Assembly (NCBI RefSeq): GCF_032118995.1
Contig: NC_092657.1
Location: 11,456,891 to 11,520,890 of the forward strand
Origin: Asterias amurensis
Taxonomy: Eukaryota; Echinodermata; Asteroidea; Forcipulatida; Asteriidae
Direction: 5' to 3'
DNA: 64,000 nucleotides
The notes under the pieces: model-generated
The model's database searches: none
What the model was told of the DNA's origin: nothing
Seen by the model: the letters and a program-made list of their open reading frames with translations, nothing else
Position numbers and translations under genes: made by a program
Part shown: positions 56,085 to 64,000 of the stretch, one piece after another
Layout of the letters: the number at the start of each line of letters is the position of its first letter
Position numbering within the stretch: the first letter of the stretch is position 1

Positions 56085-56515
56085 CAAGCAACTCCAAGTA
56101 ACCCTTTGCTTTATCCAAAGTAGCTCCAAGTAACCCTTTGCTTTATCCAAAGTAACTCAAAGTAACCCTTTGCTAGACCCAAAGCAACTCCAAGTAACCC
56201 TTTGCTAGACCCCAAGCACTCAAAGTAACCCTTTGCTAGACCCAAAGCAACTCAAAGTAACCCTTTGCTTTATCCAAAGTACTCAAAGTAACCCTTTGCT
56301 AGACCCAAAGCAACTCAAAGTTACCCTTTGCTAGACCCAAAGCGACTCCAAGTAACCCTTTGCTTTATCCAAAGTACTCAAAGTAACCCTTTGCTAGACC
56401 CAAAGCGACTCCAAGTAACCCTTTGCTTTATCCAAAGTACTCAAAGTAACCCTTTGCTAGACCTAAAGCAACTCAAAGTAACCCTTTGCTAGACCCAGAG
56501 TAACCCTGTAACCTG
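56085..56515. repeat. Tandem repeat, about 30 bp, two alternating unit types
   Basis: About 14 units of 'aagtaaccctttgct' followed by either 'agacccaaagcaactc' or 'ttatccaaagtactc'. The two types alternate partly in order, giving a higher-order period. Decays on the right into 'gtaacctgatgac' copies. Confidence 0.9.
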
Positions 56516-56602
56516 ATGACGCCTACTTTGTAACCTGATGACACTTACTTTGTAATCATGTAACCCTCTCATTTACTTTTACTTTATATATCTGAAACCC
56601 TT

Positions 56603-56636
56603 ATATTTGTGCAACTGCTAGCAGTTGCACAAATAT
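56603..56636. repeat. 34-bp perfect palindrome
   Basis: 'atatttgtgcaactgct' and its exact complement meet with no loop. A perfect loopless palindrome of this size is unusual and could extrude as a cruciform. Confidence 0.9.
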
Positions 56637-56792
56637 CGGGTACAACCACCAATACAAGAAAACAACTAATACCCGAAAATAACAACATCAAACCACACTT
56701 CCCGAACTGTGTTCTCACTTACTGCAAGCCAAAAGCTTTTACAGTGTGCCTCTACACGTTCCTAGTGCAGTACAATAACCACGAAAACCCAG

Positions 56793-57014
56793 CTTAATTC
56801 CTACACTACCAGAAGGTGTTCTTTACCTGGTCACAAGCCAAAGCATTTGCGACCGGAAACTATGCACTCAACTAGCGTGTCACAAACCACAATCACAGCC
56901 TAACTTAATTCTTACACTACTAGAAGGTGTTCTTTACCCTGTCACAAGCCAAAGCATTTGTAACTGGAAACGTTACACTCGACTAGTGGGTCACAATAAC
57001 ACAATTACATGAAA
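56793..57014. repeat. Direct repeat, about 111 bp x 2
   Basis: Both units share 'cttaattc.tacactac', 'agaaggtgttctttacc', 'gtcacaagccaaagcatttg' and 'gtgtcacaa'-type endings. A more diverged partial unit precedes at about 56720. Confidence 0.8.
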
Positions 57015-57078
57015 ATACACCTAGAAATACTCAACAACTTATGCAATAACAATTCCGTAGACCCCTGGCCTATCAGAT

Positions 57079-57731
57079 CGTCAGCGTTCTCACGAAGTAG
57101 CACTCTACGTGCTTAAGGATTTTTTTTACACATTTTTATTTGTTTTACATTTCTGTTGATAATGCACGAAGACCTACAATTCCATAATGTTTCGAAGCTC
57201 AGACAGCTTTACTATTTTAATTAAGCTAATTAGTGTTTTCATTTTTGGCACAAACGTGGCATTTGTTGTTTTCACGAAGTAGCACCCGAACCTCTGTTTA
57301 CCGTTGTATGCATGGCACGCATTCGAGTCAAAGTGTGGTAAAAACGTGTTCACGAAGTAGCACGCAAGTTGTGTGAGCGCGCGCGCGCTGACCTAGTTTC
57401 AAAAATCAATACAAAATGCTGTGTTGTAGCATAGGCGAGTGCTACTTCGTGAAAACGCAAAAAGACATATTTTGCACTTTTTGGGTTTCACGAAGTAGCA
57501 CGCATCTTCTCTTGTGTCTAGTTTCATAATTAATTATGCAAATGAGTCAAAATAAGATTAGTTGATAAGTTCAAGTCATCAAGTATCTACATTGAAAAAT
57601 TTAAATGGAAATACTTTGAAGTTTTGAAGGGAGGCGGGTTTCTAAAAAGTGTTCAACTTCAGAGGCCGGTTTTTTTTATTGTTGTTTTTTGCTGGTATAG
57701 CAGTGAGTGCTACTTCGTGAAACCGCTGACG
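57079..57731. mobile_element. Inverted-ended element with six copies of a 15-bp motif
   Basis: The ends 'cgtcagcg.t.tcacgaagtagcactc' are inverted at 57079 and 57731. The motif TTCACGAAGTAGCAC occurs (first copy lacking one T) at 57090, 57271, 57349 and 57487 on the plus strand and at 57439 and 57707 on the minus strand. It is confined to this 653-bp element. Three copies of 'gacccctggcctatca' lie just outside (57060, 57761, 57806). Confidence 0.7.
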
Positions 57732-58595
57732 ACATAAGAATACAAAGATAAACACGTATAAGACCCCTGGCCTATCACATACAATGCAAGAATGAACTTG
57801 GTTAAGACCCCTGGCCTATCAAATAAAATGCAAGGATACAAGATATCTCCGATAACTGCAATCAAATCAAACTTACAATCGTCTATCGTCCAACGTCGAC
57901 AGCACCGCCAAACAGACTCTTAAAAACTATTACAAGACTAAGACCCTAAATTGTCACTGAACCCTAATCCACAGACAATCACCCAGTACTAGTACTCTTG
58001 ATAAACGATGGTCTCACTACACAATGGAAACACTATACTAGATACGCACGTCTTGCTCGAGTCACTTCACTAAACACACTGACCCGTGATGCGCTCACCG
58101 CTAACCCCCGGTGCCTTGCCTCTACACACATGCGGTCCTAGGTCGCTAACTGTGCACGCGCACCCCGCTAACCTGATCACTGCGCACGCGCACCAGGCCA
58201 GCCTGAGTCACTGCAAGCGCTTAGGCTCCACCCACTTGCATCGATCGCCCAGCCACACAGCAAACACATGCAACCACATGGACTACCCTAAACAGTCACA
58301 TGTCCGTCACAGGCATTTCCGCTACAGTAGCATTAAATAAATAAATTTCCTTGAGCGAACGCAGTATGCTTGAAGTACTGCCGTAACGTGCATTCAAAGG
58401 CTGACATGCGTCACTGATTATTTGAAGAGAGCAAACTTAATTTGTTTACCGAGTCACGTAGATTTTACATATACGGCATCTACATTTTTCATGAGCAAAT
58501 TATCGACCCAAAACCGCGAAAAATACATCAATTCAAAACCCGCCGCTGATGACACAGTTTGGTCGTTCATTTATATATTAATGCCATGGTAACGG
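57732..58595. other. No gene; 5' flank of FReD gene at right
   Basis: 58080-58330 is unusually GC-rich with 'gcgcacgcgcacc' repeats. From about 58395 the sequence matches the upstream region of the 45.8 kb gene ('gacatgcgtc.ctgatt'), marking the left edge of the duplicated block. Confidence 0.5.
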
Positions 58596-58603
58596 TGACG
58601 TCA
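58596..58603. promoter_or_regulatory. CRE-like palindrome upstream of FReD gene
   Basis: TGACGTCA, 190 bp upstream of the ATG at 58786, in the same 'atgccatggtaacggtgacg' context as at 45592. A TATA-like 'tttatatatt' lies about 25 bp upstream of it. Confidence 0.55.
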
Positions 58604-58785
58604 ATGGGTGTAGCTTACTGTTTAACAATTTTAAGCGACAACAACATTTGATCATTTGATCAATTCACTCGCGCTAAAGCCTACCTGCCAGTGTCAAGAA
58701 AATTTATTGAGAGAGATCTAAGAGAAAACATAAATAACACTGTGTTTTCTCTGATTTAAGATAAGTTCATCCAAAAGCGTTTATC

Positions 58786-59775
58786 ATGGAAGTTGTCATC
58801 GTAACCTTATTTATGATTTCGCTTGTACAAACCTGCCAAAGTTCAAACCAACAGCGGCTCATGAAAACTTTTCACTTGGCTGAAAATCGAGCTTTACTGA
58901 ATAAAGTCATTCAGTGGAAGACTGTATCATCTCCCGTGATCTGTGGGCGAGACTGCTCCATGAACCCAAACTGTGGCTCATTCAACTTTCACTTCACAAA
59001 ACGTGTTTGTGTGTTGAATAATGCCAGCAGAGCTTACAGCTCAGATGATTTTGTCAAGCTGCAAGGAAGTATGTACTATGATGACAATGTGAATCAAACC
59101 TCGTTTTCAGAATCAATCTTTGAAAGTTACAGCAGTTGTTTGAAGATGTATCAAGCTGGTTACCGTGACAATGGCATATACACCATCTTTCCCACAAATC
59201 TGACTAGTGAGGTACACGTCTACTGTGATATGGAGACAGATGGAGGAGGCTGGATCGTGTTCCAGAGGAGACAAGACGGCTCTGTTGACTTTCACCGTGA
59301 CTGGACTGAATACCAATCTGGGTTTGGTGATCTACATAATGAGTTCTGGTTGGGGAATAATATCCTGCGTGACCTTACTGGATCGGGTCAATGGGAGCTC
59401 AGAGTAGATTTGGGAGATTGGCAGTCCAACACATCTTGGGCTTCGTACGGCGAGTTTGCTGTTACAGATGACAAGTACACTCTCCATGTTGGTTCATACG
59501 ATGCTCAGAGTACAGCAGGTGACTCCTTGACTGTTCATAATGGACGACCCTTCACAACAAAGGATCAGGACAACGACTTAAGTTCAAATAACTGTGCAGA
59601 GAAAAGGAAAGGTGCTTGGTGGTTTACAGCCTGCCTCACGGCTTATCTCAATGGCCAATACTACATTGATGGAGTCAATGCGTTTAAGAACGGAATACTG
59701 TGGGCAACCTGGAGGGGGAAATATTACTCACTCAAGAATTGCAGCATGAAACTACGCCAAGTAGGCCTACAGTAA
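58786..59775 (+). CDS. Secreted PAN/fibrinogen-domain protein, intact
   Basis: Intronless frame of 329 residues from ATG 58786. The architecture is that of its paralogue at 45773: signal peptide, PAN-like domain (ICGRDC, RVCVLNNASRA), fibrinogen C-terminal domain from about residue 115 with [17 protein letters not shown], a DQDND site, NNCAE and GAWWFTAC. The C-terminus ends RQVGLQ, three residues beyond the paralogue's pattern. The first 239 residues are about 91% identical to the paralogue by my count, but the last 88 only about 62%, with changes around the predicted ligand pocket (LTAYLNGQYYIDG, ILWATWRGKYYS). Secretion is likely and the sugar or microbial ligand is unknown. Element F and block X lie about 190 bp and 350 bp past the stop. 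Confidence 0.96.
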   Translation: MEVVIVTLFMISLVQTCQSSNQQRLMKTFHLAENRALLNKVIQWKTVSSPVICGRDCSMNPNCGSFNFHFTKRVCVLNNASRAYSSDDFVKLQGSMYYDDNVNQTSFSESIFESYSSCLKMYQAGYRDNGIYTIFPTNLTSEVHVYCDMETDGGGWIVFQRRQDGSVDFHRDWTEYQSGFGDLHNEFWLGNNILRDLTGSGQWELRVDLGDWQSNTSWASYGEFAVTDDKYTLHVGSYDAQSTAGDSLTVHNGRPFTTKDQDNDLSSNNCAEKRKGAWWFTACLTAYLNGQYYIDGVNAFKNGILWATWRGKYYSLKNCSMKLRQVGLQ

Positions 59776-59954
59776 GTTTCCGTTCTTTGAACCATAAATG
59801 ATTGTTTTCTCGACGGATATAGGATCTAAACACAAATTGGAAAAACAAAATAATGAAAATTTAAAACGTCACAGCAACGTGTATCCAAATGCAAACGTTG
59901 GACTTGTATACAATAGTTAACTAATTTGTAGTTGTTCGATAAACTTTGTTTTAA

Positions 59955-60090
59955 ATTAAGGGAATCAATGTGTGGTGAAGAGGTTTTTCTAATAGTTGTT
60001 TAATCCCAACGAGGCTTGGTTCTTGATAATTTTACCGAGACGAAGTTGTTCAATGATTTCTTTCAACACAACACCCCTCCAGCTTTGAAA
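59955..60090. mobile_element. Inverted-repeat element F, partial copy 3
   Basis: Reverse orientation relative to 44937-45180: 'gggaatcaatgtgtggtgaa', 'cgaggcttggttcttgata', ending with 'caacacaacacccc'. One hairpin arm is missing. Confidence 0.7.
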
Positions 60091-60124
60091 TGGTAAGGCC
60101 CTCTGGTAAACAATTCCTTATAAG

Positions 60125-60345
60125 GGAATGATGTGCGCGTCACGCATATCGCGTGATGTGGCAAAACTGTCTCGGCCGTTGCTCCCGACCAATAGGAATG
60201 AAGAAACTGTCTTATAAGCACAGGTGCAAACCGTGGGTCACGCCCATGTTTCAACATGTTTTACTGGTCATAAACAAAGGTTTATACACACCCACGTGAC
60301 GTGCTCTCCACCAATAGGAAGAGCAAAACTGTTTGAGGTATTTAT
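60125..60345 (-). repeat. FReD-flanking block X, inverted copy
   Basis: Reverse complement of 44715-44935 ('cgaccaataggaatgaagaaac', 'gctctccaccaataggaagagc'). With element F it forms the same F-X pair as at 44.7-45.2 kb but on the 3' side of its gene. Confidence 0.7.
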
Positions 60346-60626
60346 GAATGTTGGTTGAATAACTAAACTGCAAGAAAGCAGCGTAGACAATTAAGCATTG
60401 TTTATGACACGGCTTTTCCTGATTCAGTAAAGCTTTTAAAATTCCCTTTGCTGTGACAAAGTGAAAGCGTTTCTATTCAATTATTGATTGATTCATTAAT
60501 ATTTTTAGATTTTTTCTTTCGACGGATTGAAGCGCGGTAGAAAACCATTTCATATACTTTCTTTCGTAGTGCTCTTGTGAAATAACCCGTTATTACATAA
60601 CTTGCCTCCAAAGGTAAAGCAGCCAT
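60346..60626. other. No gene recognised
   Basis: AT-rich flank between block X and the next MITE. Confidence 0.4.
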
Positions 60627-60982
60627 TAAAGGCAGTGGACACTATTGGTTATTACTCAAAATCATTATTAGCATAAAACCTTACTTGGTGACTAGTAATG
60701 GGGAGAGGTTGATGGTATAAAACATTGTGAGAAACGGCTCCATCTAAATGGACATAGTTTTCGAAAAAGATGTTATTTTCTATGAATTTGATTTCGAGGT
60801 CTCGAAATCAACCATCTAAACGCACACAACTTCATGTGGCAAGGGTGTGTTTTCTTTCATTATTATCTCGCAACTTCGACGACTCAAATTTGCACAGGTT
60901 GGTTATTTTATGCATATGTTGAGATACACCAACTGCGAAGTCTAGTCTTTGACAATTACCAATAGTGTCCACTGCCTTTAAG
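60627..60982. mobile_element. MITE family A, complete copy
   Basis: TTAA-flanked; ends 'aggcagtggacactattgg' and 'ccaatagtgtccactgcct', in the orientation opposite to the 48787 copy. Little eroded, so relatively young. Confidence 0.92.
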
Positions 60983-63145
60983 TATGTAAAAAAAACTTAT
61001 TTCAATTGATTTTGAAAGAAAACAAACTTGGATACCATCAACCAGTTTGTACTAAAACCGTGGAATATTCCAGTGTTGCGTATTTTACTGGAAGTCATGG
61101 TTTGAATCATGGAGCGATGTATAATGGTTTCCAAGCTGATTCAATTTAAAAGTCGTTGTACAGTTTTTAGCAATGTATCATTTATTATAATTGTACACAC
61201 TAATACATATTTAACATTTTAACTTGGGGGAGAAGTTCAGGTTGCTGTTTTAATTTAAGATCCTGAAACAAAACGAACAGATTTAGGCAAGACATTACTG
61301 AGTTGGTTTGTTGTTCTTCTTAAGCAAGTAATAGGTTTTAATAATTGTATTTTAGATTAAAACATTTTTTTCGAAACTAATTGAAATTACTGGGAAAGTA
61401 AAGTATATGGCAAAGTTGTTGAAGTGTTCAAGCAAAAAAGAAGTGTACAAAGATCAACCCATGTTCGTAAAGATGTTATTTGAATTGAAAACACGGAATG
61501 TTGACGCAGGCAATTTAAAAAAAGGCTCAGTTTCAGTTTCCTGTTTTTATTTAAATACAGTGAACGTAATTGTGAGATAAGTAAAATTCACTTTTCAAAT
61601 GCACACACTGTAAATGGTTTCAATATTTCTTAGTTGTTTATTTCCATCTGTTAAAACGTGGAAACGTATGTTACAACGTCACAACGTGTTAGCCTTTGAG
61701 GAGCCCAACAACGTTTATTACCATGGTAACCACAACTCAAAACTTTAAGACTCTGCTTGACCGTACATCAAGCAATGTTAAGTCTTAAGATTTCAAGAAA
61801 GTTTTGTTATCATTCGGGAACTTCAATATACAATTGTAACTAATGAATCACAGTTTGTAATAGTAAACTTAGTTCTCAAAATCGCCAGCGACTTAGTGTT
61901 ATATATAGATCATGTATACCTTTGACATCGCAGAGCCTTGACCTCATGCAGATATCATGAAAATTATTTATAAGATTTTTGGAACATTTTGGTATGAAAA
62001 AAGGCTCAGGTAATATCTAATCCGGCAGTTATTTTTTACCCTATTTGAATTTTGGTGGAAATTATGATAAAACATGGAAAATGTATCATACGACCCTGCA
62101 CTGTAGTATCTCATCTGCTATGAAAAGTCCTGGAATTTTCAGGGTGGCTCCTTTTGTATACATATGTGACATTGTCTACGTCTTTAATACTCAACTTCGA
62201 CTATATTCCTGGTTATGTCACTGCAATAGTAGCGGTGTTTTAATAAACAATAAACTAGTGGTATTACAAAGTGACGAATAATGACTAAAATTTTGAATTT
62301 ATTGTATTCGAAATTAAGGTTCTTTTTCTAGACAAATGTCACGCTAGAGACTTCAACCAAAGTATCACATTGAACTCGAAGGAATATCAGAAACAGCATT
62401 TGAATTACCCTTTTTGGGGATCTAATAATTATTATTGCATTGTTACTTATATTGTAATGAACAATTAGCGCATCACAATGACTGAGCTTTATCAACAATG
62501 ATAATGTTCCCAAAACAGCACTTTCAAACTGAGAACCAATTGCCTTGGTCAAAAACAACCAAACCAAAGATATTGTTTGTGTTTAATACTTTGTCAGTGT
62601 GGTTAACAACCAAGTGAAGAACTGTATAAAAAAACATAAAAATATGTATAAATGTTTATGCAAACGTGGACAGGTTCTCTGACTATCTTTGTAGTTTCTA
62701 AGAAATGAGTGAACGGTGCTCTAAAACCCCCTGATTCAGGAGATTTAAGAACTTCGGGTCCATGGAAAGGAGATGTATGGATGATTTGTTGCTGTTCAGT
62801 AGACACAAAAAAAATGGCAAGCAGCCAAAAGTCCCTACATCAAGCCACTTCGTAATAATAAAACTAGCAGCAGAGTTTATAGCATCCTCTAAAACATTGC
62901 TTTCGACCTGCTGCATGTAAAAGACATTTAATATCCAAGGGTCCTTCAAATGTTTACTGATTTAATTAGTGGGCAAAGAGTTGTGATGGGCAACAGCTGA
63001 AGCACATGCCGGAGTGCACCGTATGTATAAACTACCAAGAGATGGAAACATTTAATTCAAAAAGAGTAATTGCACTCAGACAAGAACTGTTCTGACACCG
63101 TAAACAACTAATGTTGCAATTTTTAAGAACGAGCAAGAGCCGGGG
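60983..63145. other. Duplicated FReD 3' flank, then no recognised feature
   Basis: 61005-61640 matches parts of 47355-49500. The remainder to 63145 is AT-rich without a domain, splice-flanked exon or repeat that I could identify. Short open frames at 62328-62949 are not supported. Confidence 0.5.
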
Positions 63146-63545
63146 TCCTACCACTTGCCGTAAACTTGCCGTCAACTCGCCGTCAACTCCACCAATAAAC
63201 ATTTTAAGTTCACAAAACAGGCATAAAACTGTAAAGTATTAGCTAAAAGAGAATTTCATAAGTTACATTTTGGTTAATTTATCTCTAAGCAGCAAAGCCG
63301 TTGGCGCCATCTTGATTTTTCACAAAGTTTGTTCAACATGGACAACAGAGGGCGCTTTCCTGCACATGGAACAGTCTTAGTCCAAGATGCTAATGATCAG
63401 TACAACGTAGTGTATTATGTTCTGTGCTTCTCGAAATTGATCGCTGACGCCTTGGGTCAAGACTAAACCATACCCTGCCATCTGCGTATTGGACCAGTTG
63501 ACAGCACAAGCGAGTTGACGACGAGTTGACGGCAAATTATAGAAG
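63146..63545. mobile_element. Inverted-repeat element of about 400 bp
   Basis: 'cttgccgtcaactcgccgtcaact' at the left is inverted as 'gagttgacgacgagttgacggc' near 63510. The middle is single-copy and includes 'cagagggcgct'. It adjoins the FReD relic. Confidence 0.6.
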
Positions 63546-63566
63546 AATCGAGACACCGACATCGAC

Positions 63567-63690
63567 ATGCGATTTTCTCAACTACAACCTCAAACAACGT
63601 GTTTGTGTATTGAGTATAATGCTAGCAGAGCATTTCTTTGGAGACCAGACGTTGATTTCATGTTTTGCCAATCGTCGATGATGTCATCGT
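63567..63690 (+). pseudogene. PAN-domain relic of a further FReD copy
   Basis: Translates as CDFLNYNLKQRVCVLS, then after a one-base shift NASRAFLWRPDVDFM, aligning with the CGSFNFHFTKRVCVLNNASRA and DDFV blocks of the gene at 58786. The nucleotides 'aacgtgtttgtgt.ttga' are conserved. Neither the signal peptide nor the fibrinogen domain is present, so only about 40 codons of the PAN domain survive. Confidence 0.7.
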
Positions 63691-63802
63691 CGACTAAAAG
63701 GCGGTGTCTTACGAATTAAATGGAAGATTAAAATTTCAACTATTTTGGTTCATTAGGGGATAATAAGACGTGTGTTTTAACGATGTGATTGTGAAGTTTT
63801 AA

Positions 63803-64000
63803 AGATACGGGACACAATTAGTTATTTTCAACGACCAGTCTTCTTACATATAAATAAACCTGGGAAAGTTTTAGCTCAATTGGTCGTCGGAGTTGCAAGA
63901 TAACAATGATGGAAAAAAGCACCATTGTCACACGAAGTTATGTGCATTCAGATGCTTGATTTCGAGACCTGAAAAAAAATCAAAATCCGGGAAAATAACT
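63803..64000. mobile_element. MITE family A, cut by window end
   Basis: Begins 'ttaaagatacgggacacaattag', passes 'cacacgaagttatgtgc' and 'gatttcgagacctg' and continues beyond the window. Confidence 0.75.

Overview
This is a eukaryotic (metazoan) genomic window: AT-rich, almost entirely non-coding, full of inverted-repeat mobile elements and decayed retroelements, with a few real genes, two of which show only as short exons between clear splice sites. The protein families (secreted PAN/apple plus fibrinogen-domain lectin-like proteins, a candidate HYR-type exon, an R3-like receptor tyrosine phosphatase tail) and the repeat landscape suggest an echinoderm, most likely a sea star. That assignment is an inference from reading, not from a search.

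The main content is a dispersed cluster of intronless genes that each encode a secreted protein with a signal peptide, an N-terminal PAN/apple-like domain and a C-terminal fibrinogen-related domain (FReD). Three copies are intact: 38832-39875 (-), 45773-46756 (+) and 58786-59775 (+). Three are broken: 6745-7619 (-), 35291-36332 (-) and 41963-42935 (-). A short relic lies at 63567-63690 (+). The 35-43 kb part is a tandem duplication whose breakpoints fall inside the gene bodies. The intact gene at 38832-39875 reads as a hybrid, with its 5' part from the 35-36 kb copy and its 3' part from the 42 kb copy, as unequal crossing-over would produce. The two plus-strand genes lie in a second, dispersed duplication. 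They are about 91% identical over the first 239 residues but only about 62% over the last 88, which hold the calcium site and the ligand-pocket region. Three copies share a TGACGTCA (CRE-like) site about 180-240 bp upstream of the start codon.

Other host-type coding sequence: the last two exons of an unrecognised cysteine-rich secreted-type protein (18541-19429, -), the last exon of an R3-like receptor protein tyrosine phosphatase with a YENV tail (54103-54189, -), and a weak candidate HYR exon (32743-32799, -). A broken THAP-domain relic (30270-30600, +) and an unidentified coding relic (5512-5770, -) are also present.

Mobile DNA dominates the rest. Three families of roughly 320-450 bp inverted-repeat MITEs (A, B, C), plus one more palindromic element, use TTAA target duplications; family A has more than a dozen copies. 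Several large foldback elements (13.6-14.8, 15.3-17.9, 33.1-33.9, 54.8-55.7 and 57.1-57.7 kb) are built mainly of long terminal inverted repeats. Two non-LTR reverse transcriptase relics (8990-10195 +; 22441-23580 -), LINE 3' ends, tRNA-derived SINEs and several minisatellites fill much of the remainder. Long predicted reading frames over 15.4-15.8, 17.5-17.9 and 20.5-21.3 kb are products of 21- and 22-bp tandem repeats, not genes.
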